Source: Peristeroidobacter agariperforans
GTDB taxonomy: Bacteria; Pseudomonadota; Gammaproteobacteria; Steroidobacterales; Steroidobacteraceae
DNA: 64,000 bases
NCBI RefSeq assembly: GCF_004138335.1
Contig: NZ_RYFW01000001.1
Location: 1,240,001 to 1,304,000, forward strand
Reading direction: 5' to 3'
Below are positions 43,069 to 52,346 of the stretch, in pieces. Position 1 is the first letter of the stretch, and each line of letters opens with the position of its first letter. The notes below the pieces were generated by a model, which saw only the letters and a list, made by a program, of their open reading frames with translations, made no database searches and was not told where the DNA came from. The position numbers and the translations under genes were made by a program.

Positions 43069-43332
43069 ACGCGGCTTTGCGGCCCGAAGCCTCCTGAAAG
43101 TTACGTCATGCTCTGTGCGGTCTTATGAACGCCGGCGCAGTGCCTCCGGCCCAAAGTTGACCTGTGCGTCTCGTCATAACCAAACGCGCGGCTCGCCTCA
43201 CTCAATGCAATATGCGGTCTCCGACGCTTCATGGGTTTCATAGGAAACGCGCCGATCTCATGAATCCTCAATTGACTCTTTCGTAGCTCATGACACTATC
43301 CGGTAGCTCCAAATCACTTATGGGAGAGTGTC

Positions 43333-43488
43333 ATGACTGAGAAGGAAGATGAGACGCTTGAGGTTGTTGAATATGACGTGAAGTTGATCGACCTCGGCGA
43401 TGCCGTCGACGAGACCAAGCAAGTAGTTCCACATGGAGTATGGCCGGACTGCCAATTTGCAGTCGGCGCAAGGCCCGGGTGCGGTTAG
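43333..43488 (+). CDS. Small peptide, possible orphan RiPP (lasso-like) precursor
   Basis: A 51-codon frame with a strong GGGAG ribosome site six bases before the ATG. The acidic N-terminus (MTEKEDETLEVVEYDVK) leads into LIDLGDAVDETKQ at 18-30. That resembles the leader of proteobacterial lasso-peptide precursors such as benenodin (LIDLGAASVETQG), including the Thr usually found at position -2. The tail VVPHGVWPDCQFAVGARPGCG has two Cys (40, 50), a Trp and one Asp (39). Counting from residue 31 the Asp is at position 9, a permissible ring acceptor; counting from residue 30 it is at 10, which is not. No maturase genes are nearby. It ends overlapping the convergent receptor gene by four bases. 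Confidence 0.55.
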   Translation: MTEKEDETLEVVEYDVKLIDLGDAVDETKQVVPHGVWPDCQFAVGARPGCG

Positions 43489-46400
43489 AGTCGCCCGGAT
43501 ATGGCAATGAAGGCGGTTCTGCCGACCAGATCGTCCTGATTGAAATCAAAGCCGGCCTCACCGTACACCTCACTGAAACTCGGCGAGCGATCGAAGATAT
43601 CTGACGCACCAAGGGTCACTTCGAAATGCTCGCCGATGTCTTTCGTCAGATTGAAATCGACAGTCGGTCCGGGGCAGACACGCCTGCCAGTGCGCATAAG
43701 CGCGGAATCGACATCGTCATAGCATGAGTTCCAGCGGGCGAGAACGTTCGCATTCCATTCCGCGGTGGCGATCTGCAACCAGCCGCGCAGCCGCCACCGA
43801 GTGATCGTTCCCAGGATATTCGCGACTCCAGTTCGCTCGCTGCCAGGGTCGCTGCTGCTGGGAAGGTCCGCGTAGCGAAAATCATCGGTATACGTGATGT
43901 CCAGGCGAGGAGTAACTCGCGCAATCTGTGTTTTGAACGTATTTGACACGGAAGCATCAATGCCTCGTGTTTCAATCTCACCGAAGTTGGCGCGCCTAAC
44001 GTCGAGCGCTCGCAATCTACCGCGGCGGCCAGCCGCGATGTCATCGGATGTCGCGGGGTCACGCACAATGCGACCATCCAGCGCAGTATCCTCATAGGCA
44101 AGAAGCGTCACAGGAGGCACGATCGCGATCCGGTCCTGCAGTGAAACACTCCAGAACTCGATCGAGGTGTTGAATGCGTCTTCCGCAGAGCCATAAGTCA
44201 ACCCGAATGTTGACGATCGGCCTATGGTGGGGCGTAGGCCTTCATTGCCGCCGAAGACAATCGTCACTGGCACGATCTCTCCCCACGAAGGGTCAAATAT
44301 CACCGTCGAGGTTGACCCCACGGGTAAATTGAGATCAAACATTCGTGGCGCGGCGAACGTGTCACTGTATGAAGCGGATAACCGGAGCCGATGCTGCGGT
44401 TTCCATTCCAGTGAATACTGGTAGCTGGTGACGGGATCGAGTTGCTCATAATCATCCAGCCGAGCCCCGAAGGTCGCTTTCACGCCTTCAACGATCGGAA
44501 GCTGGAAGATTCCGAATCCAGACACGATCTGTCGATGCAGCTTGGCTGTCACGTTGCCGTAGTCCGCGAATTCGCGTGATACTTCACTTCCGATTTGAGC
44601 AGATGCGTTTCCACCTGGCATGTTGAAGAGGTCGCCGCGGACGCTCGCGGAAAATACGGTGCCCCCAATGACGGAGCGCACGGTACTGGCAGGAGACAAG
44701 ACGTGGCTGCCGCCCAGGCCCGGCCTGTCCGTCAGAACGTTCAACGGGGAGGCTGTTAGCCCCGAGAGGCTTTCCGCTAGAGCACCATAATCTATCCAAT
44801 TGCTCGATGTGGTCGCAGCATCTTCCGTCGAGTGCAATGCGTAAATCGAATAGTCGAGCTTGGACCAGCGGCCATCAATTTGAAGTACTCCGCGGAGGAG
44901 GGTGGAGTCGACTTCATCCTGAGGCAATGGCAGACCGGTGAGAGCCGCTTGAACAGCGACCGGTACGCCAAATCGGTTTTGGTAGTGATTCGCGCCAAGC
45001 ACGAAGCCGGGAATGACGTTGGGAGCGTACTGAAGCGTCACTGATCGATCAGCCAACAGAAACTCGGACCTCAGCAGGACCGTCCCGACTTCACGTTCGG
45101 CGATCGCCGAAACATTCATTCTCCTTATTTCTGGCACGATGTCTTGCCACGCGTACAGGCTGGACTGATTCTGTTCACCGGCGGCGAAATCAATTGAGCC
45201 TGCCGGCGAGGCGCTCACCGCGGCGGTGGAAGAGTTGAGGCCGGCGAGATTGCGTCCATCCAAACTGCTGACGTTCGGAGGCGCGGAAAAGGAGGATCGA
45301 TAGTCGCGAGCGCCAAAACGTCTGAAATCCTGATTCCTCCATCGCTCACGCTCCGCGCCGCGCAGAGACGAAGTCTCGGAATAGTCCAGGACCAACGAAG
45401 CAAGCCAAGAATCGTCCAATGCGCCCGCCACAATGGAGGTGTGTAGTACACCGGCGCCACCTCGAGCGCCTTGGATTCTTGCCTCTGCGGTTTGCGTGTC
45501 GCTTGTCTTCAGCACTAAGTTGATCGCGCCGCCCAGTGCATCCGCCCCGTGGGCGAATGACACCGTATCCGGGCTCGCTTCTATACGTTCCACGGCGCTG
45601 AGTGGAATACTATTCAGATCTACGCAGTCCTCGAAAAAGTCTGCAGCAGATCCAAATGTCGGGCGCCCATTGATCAACACTTTGACTGGCGCGACTCCTC
45701 GCAACGCTGCACACTGAGTTCCCGTTGCACGATATCCGACCCCCCGATGGAATGCGGTTTGCGACAACTGCTGCAACACATCGGGCAGGTTGTCCTTGCC
45801 GCTGTCTTCCAGGCGCTGGCGGTCGAAGGTCGTTGGGAACGTGGCGTCAGCGAACGAGGGCCAGCGCGCGGCCGTGACAAGCATCCGGTCAGAGGAAGGT
45901 GGGATCGTGACTTTACAGATTTCTCCTTCCAGGTCGCGTGCGATCAGGTCCTGCGCAGGAGGCACGCTCGCTCGCGGTTCGACCGAGATCGTTCCCTCGT
46001 CCATCCACCGGAACGTGAGGTTGGGCTTTTCAGCCAAGATTTTCAGAATGGCGTCGAGAGGCGTCCAATGACCGTTGTAGGGTCCGACAACGGTCTCTTC
46101 TTCCGCGTTGCTTGTGGGTAGGTAGTAGATCCTGAGATCGGATTGACGGCCCAATGAGTTGACGACATTGCGGAACGTGTCCCGCGGGATTCGGTAGTCG
46201 AACGATCTATCATTCAGGCGGGGAATTTCGCGGGCTACGATCGCGTAAGTGCCACCGTCGGCCGGGCTATTTATTTGTCCACAGGATGCATTGGCGAGTA
46301 GATTAAACAGTTGGACGGGGGACAGGAGCCCATTGATGGGGCCGACATAGGGATCGCTGGTGGTGGATACGGTAACCTGAATCCCATACCGTTCGCTGAC

Positions 46401-46565
46401 CAGCTTCGCGACTTCGACGAGCCGCATTCTCGGGATGTTCCACTCGATTGGTTCGTCGGGGGCAGGCCATGATGAACTCTCCGACGCGGCTCCGTTAGCA
46501 CACGGGCCGCAAAGCACAGGTGCCAGGAGAGCGCCGAGAAAGGTCTGTGCTGGACGACTGCGCAT
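43485..46565 (-). CDS. TonB-dependent receptor with two STN domains
   Basis: A 1026-residue outer-membrane receptor. Signal peptide MRSRPAQTFLGALLAPVLCG. Residues about 40-112 (IPRMRLVEVAKLVSERYGIQ, INGLLSPVQLFNLLANASC) form a secretin/TonB short N-terminal (STN) domain, and 121-198 (FDYRIPRDTFRNVVNSLGRQ, GHWTPLDAILKILAE) look like a second one. The plug has LPDVLQQLSQ, VKVLINGRPTFG and VERIEASPDTVSFAHGADAL, followed by a barrel to the C-terminus (VGRTAFIAISGRL). One STN domain normally signals to a FecR-type anti-sigma; none is adjacent. Ligand unknown. The ATG at 46583 is an alternative start without a spaced ribosome site. Confidence 0.9.
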   Translation of the reverse strand: MRSRPAQTFLGALLAPVLCGPCANGAASESSSWPAPDEPIEWNIPRMRLVEVAKLVSERYGIQVTVSTTSDPYVGPINGLLSPVQLFNLLANASCGQINSPADGGTYAIVAREIPRLNDRSFDYRIPRDTFRNVVNSLGRQSDLRIYYLPTSNAEEETVVGPYNGHWTPLDAILKILAEKPNLTFRWMDEGTISVEPRASVPPAQDLIARDLEGEICKVTIPPSSDRMLVTAARWPSFADATFPTTFDRQRLEDSGKDNLPDVLQQLSQTAFHRGVGYRATGTQCAALRGVAPVKVLINGRPTFGSAADFFEDCVDLNSIPLSAVERIEASPDTVSFAHGADALGGAINLVLKTSDTQTAEARIQGARGGAGVLHTSIVAGALDDSWLASLVLDYSETSSLRGAERERWRNQDFRRFGARDYRSSFSAPPNVSSLDGRNLAGLNSSTAAVSASPAGSIDFAAGEQNQSSLYAWQDIVPEIRRMNVSAIAEREVGTVLLRSEFLLADRSVTLQYAPNVIPGFVLGANHYQNRFGVPVAVQAALTGLPLPQDEVDSTLLRGVLQIDGRWSKLDYSIYALHSTEDAATTSSNWIDYGALAESLSGLTASPLNVLTDRPGLGGSHVLSPASTVRSVIGGTVFSASVRGDLFNMPGGNASAQIGSEVSREFADYGNVTAKLHRQIVSGFGIFQLPIVEGVKATFGARLDDYEQLDPVTSYQYSLEWKPQHRLRLSASYSDTFAAPRMFDLNLPVGSTSTVIFDPSWGEIVPVTIVFGGNEGLRPTIGRSSTFGLTYGSAEDAFNTSIEFWSVSLQDRIAIVPPVTLLAYEDTALDGRIVRDPATSDDIAAGRRGRLRALDVRRANFGEIETRGIDASVSNTFKTQIARVTPRLDITYTDDFRYADLPSSSDPGSERTGVANILGTITRWRLRGWLQIATAEWNANVLARWNSCYDDVDSALMRTGRRVCPGPTVDFNLTKDIGEHFEVTLGASDIFDRSPSFSEVYGEAGFDFNQDDLVGRTAFIAISGRL

Positions 46566-47024
46566 AATTCCGTTTCCACACATCCTATTTGCACACGACC
46601 GGTCAACAGTACTGCGTAATCCTCTTAGTCCTCGGATATATTTGCTCGCACGAATTGAGCAGCCAATGTTTTGTGCACCCGCAACTTGGCGAGGAGTTCC
46701 AGGGCGGACCTCCTTTGTCCGCCTGTCGAGTCGTCACGAAGATGGGCTCGCGCTGAATCGGTGATGTCGCTTGCGTCTCGTCCGGCGGCCACACCTCTTT
46801 CGTGTGTAGCGGAGCAGAGCGACGCCGTCGAGAGCAACTTCAAGTCCAATGATCTGGCCCTTCTCCAGCCGTCGGGGGCCGGTAGAGTCCTGCGGTTTCT
46901 ACCTACATCGCTCGGGCGAGTTGTCAGGCGCAGCTTATTTTGAGGCCAACGGAAGAAATCGCTGCGCTGCCTCGTACTCCTATCAAAGGCTGCAGATTGG
47001 CTGCGTGCCGAATAGGAGACTCAC
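46566..47024. other. Intergenic region without a supported gene
   Basis: About 460 bases between the divergent receptor and a secreted low-complexity protein. Short frames exist on both strands (the longest minus-strand one, 46625-46849, gives 74 residues), but none has a ribosome site or recognisable motif. It should carry the promoters of both flanking genes. Confidence 0.45.
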
Positions 47025-47699
47025 ATGAAAACTCGTTCCATGCTGATCGGTGTTGCGATGGCTGCCATGTTGAACTGCGCAGCTGCGAATGCCCAGGTTG
47101 TGGGTGGGCTGGGCGGCGGCCTGGGTGGCGGTTTGTCGGGTGGTCTGCGCGATATGAGCATGGCCACGCACGGCACACTCAATGGTTCGCTCGGAGCTGA
47201 CCTCGACACGCGCACACTGCGCCGGACCACCCGGGATACTGCTGAGCGCGCGACAAATCGTGCGCGTAACACGACGAGTGCTGTGCGCGATCGCGCCAGT
47301 GAGACGGTTGATAAGACGCGAGAGAAGGTGGGTGAGACGCGTCAGATGGCGACGGCCACGGCGTCATCCGCTGCAGCGTCCGCAGTGAGCGCCGTGAAGG
47401 ACGTGCAGATTGAAGGCGCCGCTGATATGGCCGGCTCTGCGGGCTCAAATGCCAGTCGCGACGGCAAGGACGGTTCGACGCCTGGCCTGCTGAGCGGCGC
47501 GACTGGCGCAGCGACCGGCCGCGAAGCGGGCACTGAGAGCGGGGGGTTGCTTGATGCACCGAAGAGCACGACGGCGTCGGAGGCTTCGCAGCCATCCGGT
47601 GGTTTGAACATCGCCGGCAATGCGAACGGCTCGGCCTCCGCATCGCGCAGTGGAGCCTCCACCGAAGGTGGTGGTTCGATGGGCGCGTCGCCTAAGTAA
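47025..47699 (+). CDS. Secreted low-complexity protein with LEA-like helix
   Basis: A 224-residue exported protein with no recognised domain. The signal peptide MKTRSMLIGVAMAAMLNCAAANA is followed by a Gly-rich patch (VVGGLGGGLGGGLSGGL). Next is an amphipathic stretch with 11-residue-like periodicity (RDTAERATNRARNTTSAVRD, ETVDKTREKVGETRQMATA), similar in style to LEA or apolipoprotein-like helices. The rest is Ser/Gly/Ala-rich and probably disordered. An AGGAG lies before the ATG. A role in surface or stress protection is conceivable but not shown. Confidence 0.75.
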   Translation: MKTRSMLIGVAMAAMLNCAAANAQVVGGLGGGLGGGLSGGLRDMSMATHGTLNGSLGADLDTRTLRRTTRDTAERATNRARNTTSAVRDRASETVDKTREKVGETRQMATATASSAAASAVSAVKDVQIEGAADMAGSAGSNASRDGKDGSTPGLLSGATGAATGREAGTESGGLLDAPKSTTASEASQPSGGLNIAGNANGSASASRSGASTEGGGSMGASPK

Positions 47700-47710
47700 C
47701 AATCATCGGT

Positions 47711-47738
47711 GAGACGCCGGGGCCAATCCCGGCGTCTC
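47711..47738. terminator. Bidirectional hairpin between convergent genes
   Basis: A perfect 11-base stem GAGACGCCGGG / CCCGGCGTCTC with a 6-base loop fills the gap between the secreted protein (ends 47699) and the DUF3565 gene (ends 47739). There is no long T tract on either side, but position and symmetry favour termination in both directions. Confidence 0.6.
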
Positions 47739-47939
47739 TCAATCCGGCGGTCGGCCCTCATCGCATTTCTTGCAATCCAATTCCACGCCGAGCGCCGCCT
47801 GGCGTCCTTCCGGCGTAACGACCCAAGGTCTGTTCGTCCAGGGCGGATTGTGACGAACATGCTGGTTGTGGCCACACGCGAGCCGCGCCACCCAGTGCTG
47901 TTCGTCGTCCTGATGAAACGAGACGATCTTCCGCTTCAT
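47739..47939 (-). CDS. DUF3565 protein
   Basis: A 66-residue protein starting MKRKIVSFHQDDEQHWVARL. CGHNQHVRHNPPWTNRPWV and LDCKKCDEG give a Cys/His set (C..H..H ... CxxC) suggesting a bound zinc. This is the DUF3565 pattern; no function is established. The ATG forms an ATGA overlap with the stop of the upstream CAP-domain gene, so the two are co-translated. Confidence 0.88.
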   Translation of the reverse strand: MKRKIVSFHQDDEQHWVARLACGHNQHVRHNPPWTNRPWVVTPEGRQAALGVELDCKKCDEGRPPD

Positions 47940-48769
47940 CGGGGCGCCGCAAACACCTGCGTCCAATAGATGCCCGCATCGCTCTTGCGATCCACCGCGA
48001 AGGCAATGCCCATTTCAGTAAATCCCGGCGTCATGATGTTCGCGCAGTGGCCCGGGCTTTTGAGCCAGAGCTCGACGACGGTTTGCGCGGTCTGGGCGCC
48101 GTCGGCAATGTTTTCGCCGACGGTGCGCCACTTGTAGCCGACGCGCGCTGTGCGCTCGCCGACCATGCTGCCATCGGAGCCCCGGTGTTCGAGAAAGCTC
48201 TTGCTCGCCATGTCCTGGCTATGGATCAATGCGGCCCGATGCAACACGGCTGACAGCGTCAATGGCGGAACCGCCGCAAACTGTTTCCGCCCGCACTTGC
48301 GGGCTTGGCCGCGGGCCGTATTCACGAGCGATAAAACTTCCTTGCTGACTTGCGACGTATCCTTCACGCCAGGCGTGACGAACGGTGTGGCCACGACAAT
48401 CCAGATACCGTCGCGTTGCTGATAGACGCCAATTTCCTTGAGCGTGGCGTCGGTGATGGTCTCGCAATAGTTGGCGCGCAGGACCTCGAGAATGGCTTTC
48501 CGGTCGGTGGCGCCTTCCACGTGCATCGAGGCGGAATTCGTGAAGCGATAATCGCCGCGCTCCATCGCTTCTCGCAGGCGGCCGCCCTTCGACCATTCAC
48601 GCGCGACGCCATCGAGGCCTTTACTGGATCGCAGCGGCTGCGAGACGCCGGGGCGCTTGTCGCAGCCTTGGCGTCGAAGCTGATTCAGGTCGTCGGCGAT
48701 GTCCGCGAGTGCCGGCATCGCAATCCACGCGCCGCACAGAACGACCAACGCACTCGCGAGTTTTCTCAT
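47936..48769 (-). CDS. Secreted CAP-domain protein
   Basis: A 277-residue exported protein with signal peptide MRKLASALVVLCGAWIAMPALA. The C-terminal half is a CAP/SCP domain: LSLVNTARGQARKCG, HRAALIHSQDMASKSFLEHR, RVGYKWRTVGENIADG and LWLKSPGHCANIMTPGFTEMG. The catalytic-like His and Glu residues of CAP proteins are present (HSQDM, FLEHR, GEN, GHC). The N-terminal half (24-130) is specific to this branch and has paired Cys. Function of bacterial CAP proteins is mostly unknown. It follows ligD by nine bases. Confidence 0.88.
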   Translation of the reverse strand: MRKLASALVVLCGAWIAMPALADIADDLNQLRRQGCDKRPGVSQPLRSSKGLDGVAREWSKGGRLREAMERGDYRFTNSASMHVEGATDRKAILEVLRANYCETITDATLKEIGVYQQRDGIWIVVATPFVTPGVKDTSQVSKEVLSLVNTARGQARKCGRKQFAAVPPLTLSAVLHRAALIHSQDMASKSFLEHRGSDGSMVGERTARVGYKWRTVGENIADGAQTAQTVVELWLKSPGHCANIMTPGFTEMGIAFAVDRKSDAGIYWTQVFAAPR

Positions 48770-48778
48770 GCAGCGATG

Positions 48779-51610
48779 TTAAGTCATCGCGTGCGAGTGA
48801 TTCGAGTGCTTCCGGCGATGCGTCGTGTGCCGGGGCTTCCTCACCGCCGTGCCCAGCGAACGATCGTCCTGCACGAACTTTCGAATCGCATCCTCCAGCG
48901 GCCGCTCGGCGTCACAGTAGTCCTGCCATTCGGTGGCCTTGCCTGCATGGTCCGCCGCAGTTCGCAGGGTGTAACGCGTCGGATCGAGGCCTGCTCTAAC
49001 CTGCGACCAGTTCAACGGCATGGAAACCGTCGCGCCTTCGCGCAGGCGCGGCGAGTAAGGCGCGACTGCCGTCGACATGCGATCGTTGCGCAAGTAGTCG
49101 AGGAAGATTTTTCCGCCGCGCAGCTTCTTCGACATGTTCACCAGATAGCGATCGGGACTGTCCTCCGCCATCCGCGTGCACACGCCCTGCGCGAACGCCT
49201 TCGCTTCCGGCCACTTCAAGCGATTCTTCTTCGCATCGGCCAGCGGCGTGACGACGTGCAGGCCTTTACCGCCGGTGGTCTTGCAGAAGGCCACCAGGCC
49301 GAGCGCTTCGAGGCGCTCTTTGATCTCTTTCGCTGCGATGATGACATCGTTGAAGTCGAGATCCGGTCCGGGATCGAGATCGAACACCAACCGACCCGGC
49401 GTTTCCGGTTTGTAGGGTTGGCAATTCCAGGGGTGCAACTCGATGCCCGCGATCTGCGCAATCGCTGCCAACGCTTCGACACGATCGATCTGCAGATACG
49501 GCTTGTGGTCGCCGAACACCTTGACCAGCGAGAGCAGGCTCGAGGTGCCTTGCATGGCGTGGCGCTGGAAGAAGCGTTCCTTGCCGATGCCATCCGGCGC
49601 GCGGATCAGCGAGCAGGGGCGGCCCTCGATGTGCGGCATGATCCATTCGCCCATGCTCTCGTAATAGCGGGCGAGCTCGAGCTTGGTCACGGGCTTCTTG
49701 TCGTTCGCGTGCGGCCACAGAATTTTATCGGCGCTCGAAATCGGCACGCCCATGACGACATTCGATCCTGCAGCGGCCGACTTGCTCGACTTCGCAGTGG
49801 CGGATCGTTGCTTCGCAGCTTTACTGCGAGTGGCCGTCTTCGCTGCAGCTTTGGCCTTGCCGCGAGCGGCCTTCGGCGCCGGCTCCACGACATCGACGTC
49901 TTCGGCCACGGCCGGCCGCTCCGCGATGATCTCGCTCGCCGGTTTGTCGGTGCGCAAACCTTTGAAGGCGGCCTGACGAATATTGCCGTCGCCGGTCCAG
50001 CCCGCGAATTCGATCTCGGCGACCAGCTGCGGTTTGACCCAGTGAATCTCGGGCTTCTTGCGCGGCGCCGTCTTGCCGCCAAAGGGATTCTCGTCGGTCT
50101 CCAGCTTCTTCAGCTTCGGCCACAGCTGCCGGACCTTGTCGCCGCCGAAACCGGTGCCGACCCGGCCGACGTGAACGAGATGACCGTCGCGATTCACGCC
50201 GACCACCAGCGAGCGGAAGTTCGCGCCGGTTTGCGTCCAGCCGCCAATCACGACTTCCTGTCCGGCGCGGCACTTCGATTTCGTCCAATCGCCGCTGCGG
50301 CCGGCGCGATACGGAGCATCGAGGCGCTTGGAGATAATGCCCTCGAGATTCATGCGACACGCCGACTGCAAAACCGCGTCGCCGGCGGTCTCGAAGTGAT
50401 CGACATAGCGAATCAGCGAGCTCGAGTCCTGTCCTTGGTCGCCCAAATAGTCGTGCAACGCGGCTTTGCGATCCCGCAATGACTGCGAGCGCAGGTCGCC
50501 GTCGTCGCTGTACATGAAGTCGAAGGCGAAGAAGATCAGATCGTCGGTGCGATCTTCCGACAGCGCAGCTTGCAGCGCCGCGAAGTCCGGCGAGCCGTTC
50601 TCGTCGAGCGCGGCGACTTCGCCATCAATGATGGCGTTGGGGAACCCGGCGGCCGCATCGGCAATGGCCTGGAACTTGTGAGTCCAGTCGAGCCCTTTGC
50701 GAGTCTTCAATGTGACTTCGCCATTGGCGATGCGCAGTTGCAGGCGATAGCCATCGAACTTCACTTCGTGACCCCAGCCCTCGCCAGCGGGCGGGCGGTC
50801 GACCGGCTTGCACAGTTCGGGCTCGATGAACGCAGGAACGCGTGCCCGTTTGCCGGAAGCTTGCTTGGCTCGCGACCGCGAAGTCTTCGTAGCGCGGGCT
50901 TTCTTGTGAGCCACTGCGGTGGTGTCGGGCGCCGCTTCTACCGGATCGCGGTTGGAGTTCCACACCGCATCCGCTTTGGTTGGCTTGCTGCTCAACATGA
51001 ACGGTTTCGGCGCGCGCCCCTTGCCGGCGGCGATCGACGCCATCGGCCGGCCCGAGGCGACCGAGCGATCCTCGCTCATCATTCTCTCGACGCCCTTCGC
51101 ATCCGTTGCGTAGTCGTCGCGATGTTTGATCAGCAGCCAGTTGGTGCGCTTGCCGCCGTAACGATCGCCCTTCATGCGCACCAGCACGAAGCTGCCTTTC
51201 AGGCGCTCGCCCGCGACTTGAAATTTCAACTCGCCCTTTTTCAATTGCGCTTCGGCCGACAGCTCGCCTTCGGGGCGCCAGAAGCCGCGATCCCAGAGTT
51301 GTACTGTACCTCCGCCGTATTGGCCCTTCGGGATGGTGCCCTCAAAGTCGCCGTAATCGAGCGGGTGATCTTCCACTTCCACCGCGAGTCGTTTGTCCTT
51401 GGGATCGAGCGACGGGCCGCGCGTGACCGCCCAGGATTTGAAGACGCCGTCCAGCTCCAGCCGGAGATCGAAGTGCAGGCGGGTGGCCGCGTGCTTCTGG
51501 ATCACGAAACGCAACTCCGGCGACTTGTCCACCTTTTGCCGGCCGCTGGGCTCGGCGGTCCGGGTGAAATCGCGCATGGAGCGATAGCGTGAAAGTTTGC
51601 GAGTTGCCAC
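48779..51610 (-). CDS. ligD: ATP-dependent DNA ligase D
   Basis: A three-domain non-homologous end-joining ligase of 943 residues. Order: 3'-phosphoesterase (about 25-175; [44 protein letters not shown]), ATP-dependent ligase (catalytic Lys284 in [26 protein letters not shown]) and a primase-like polymerase (about 620-930; [29 protein letters not shown]). Lys/Ala/Ser-rich linkers join the domains. The GTG at 51610 was chosen because AGAGG precedes it and [18 protein letters not shown] matches LigD N-termini. NHEJ normally needs Ku; no ku gene is present in this window. Confidence 0.95.
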   Translation of the reverse strand: MATRKLSRYRSMRDFTRTAEPSGRQKVDKSPELRFVIQKHAATRLHFDLRLELDGVFKSWAVTRGPSLDPKDKRLAVEVEDHPLDYGDFEGTIPKGQYGGGTVQLWDRGFWRPEGELSAEAQLKKGELKFQVAGERLKGSFVLVRMKGDRYGGKRTNWLLIKHRDDYATDAKGVERMMSEDRSVASGRPMASIAAGKGRAPKPFMLSSKPTKADAVWNSNRDPVEAAPDTTAVAHKKARATKTSRSRAKQASGKRARVPAFIEPELCKPVDRPPAGEGWGHEVKFDGYRLQLRIANGEVTLKTRKGLDWTHKFQAIADAAAGFPNAIIDGEVAALDENGSPDFAALQAALSEDRTDDLIFFAFDFMYSDDGDLRSQSLRDRKAALHDYLGDQGQDSSSLIRYVDHFETAGDAVLQSACRMNLEGIISKRLDAPYRAGRSGDWTKSKCRAGQEVVIGGWTQTGANFRSLVVGVNRDGHLVHVGRVGTGFGGDKVRQLWPKLKKLETDENPFGGKTAPRKKPEIHWVKPQLVAEIEFAGWTGDGNIRQAAFKGLRTDKPASEIIAERPAVAEDVDVVEPAPKAARGKAKAAAKTATRSKAAKQRSATAKSSKSAAAGSNVVMGVPISSADKILWPHANDKKPVTKLELARYYESMGEWIMPHIEGRPCSLIRAPDGIGKERFFQRHAMQGTSSLLSLVKVFGDHKPYLQIDRVEALAAIAQIAGIELHPWNCQPYKPETPGRLVFDLDPGPDLDFNDVIIAAKEIKERLEALGLVAFCKTTGGKGLHVVTPLADAKKNRLKWPEAKAFAQGVCTRMAEDSPDRYLVNMSKKLRGGKIFLDYLRNDRMSTAVAPYSPRLREGATVSMPLNWSQVRAGLDPTRYTLRTAADHAGKATEWQDYCDAERPLEDAIRKFVQDDRSLGTAVRKPRHTTHRRKHSNHSHAMT

Positions 51611-51693
51611 ATCACACCTCTGCGGGAAACAATCGGCGGCGAGTAAGTGGAAACGCTGTGAGAGCGGACCACGTTCCTTAACCTGAGACAACC

Positions 51694-52263
51694 ATGAAAA
51701 TGCTGAAAACGACTGCGATCGCGGCGCTGACACTGACCGCCCTGAGCGTGGCTGCGGCCGCTCCGGAGCGCCTCAACGTCAAGCTCGGCTTGTGGGAAAT
51801 GACCTCCATCGTGCGTTTCAGCGGCGTGCCGCCGTTGCCGAAGGAAGTGATGGATAAAATGACGCCGCAGCAGCGCGCCAAGCTGGCCGCAGATCTCAAG
51901 GCTGCCGCCGCCGAAGAGCCGGAGCCGGAAACCAGCAGCGAGTGCATCACGCAGGAGGATCTGGACAAGCCGTTCAAGTCCGCCGACCCGGATGACTGCA
52001 CCTCGACCGTCGTGCGCACCACACGCACCAGTCAGGAATTCCGCATGGTGTGTACCGGCAAGACCAAAGGTTCGGGCACGTTCAAGGTGAATACGCCGAC
52101 GCCGGAAACCATGAACGGCACGATCGATCTGAAGGCGGGCGAGGGGCCCGATGCCTTCGTGATTAAAGGCACGATCAAAGGCCGCTGGCTTGGAGCGGAC
52201 TGCGGCGATGAGGAAGATAGCGACGACATCGCCGACGACGAAGAAGACTCCGCAGAGCAGTAA
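51694..52263 (+). CDS. Periplasmic DUF3617 protein
   Basis: A 189-residue exported protein. Signal peptide [20 protein letters not shown], then the DUF3617 core: [60 protein letters not shown] and [17 protein letters not shown]. Cys residues are placed for two disulfides. The C-terminal tail is highly acidic ([17 protein letters not shown]), possibly cation binding. No function is established for the family. Confidence 0.88.
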   Translation: MKMLKTTAIAALTLTALSVAAAAPERLNVKLGLWEMTSIVRFSGVPPLPKEVMDKMTPQQRAKLAADLKAAAAEEPEPETSSECITQEDLDKPFKSADPDDCTSTVVRTTRTSQEFRMVCTGKTKGSGTFKVNTPTPETMNGTIDLKAGEGPDAFVIKGTIKGRWLGADCGDEEDSDDIADDEEDSAEQ

Positions 52264-52284
52264 TCGCAACCGTCGGTAATGAGG

Positions 52285-52303
52285 GGCCGCGATTCTCGCG
52301 GCC
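52285..52303 (+). terminator. Hairpin after the DUF3617 gene
   Basis: GGCCGCGA / TCGCGGCC with a 3-base loop, 21 bases beyond the stop. The downstream ACTTCCCTTA is only weakly T-rich. Confidence 0.4.
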
Positions 52304-52346
52304 ACTTCCCTTATGCTTGCCGCCAGCAATAACGCCTGGAGGCCGC

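Noticed and set aside
46625-46849. 74-codon minus-strand frame upstream of the TonB receptor as a FecR/FecI remnant
   Set aside because: No sigma or FecR motif and no ribosome site.
48350-50482. 710-codon open frame on the plus strand
   Set aside because: It lies entirely antisense to ligD and the CAP gene; its composition (Arg, His, Ala rich) is that of GC-rich antisense frames and it has no domain.
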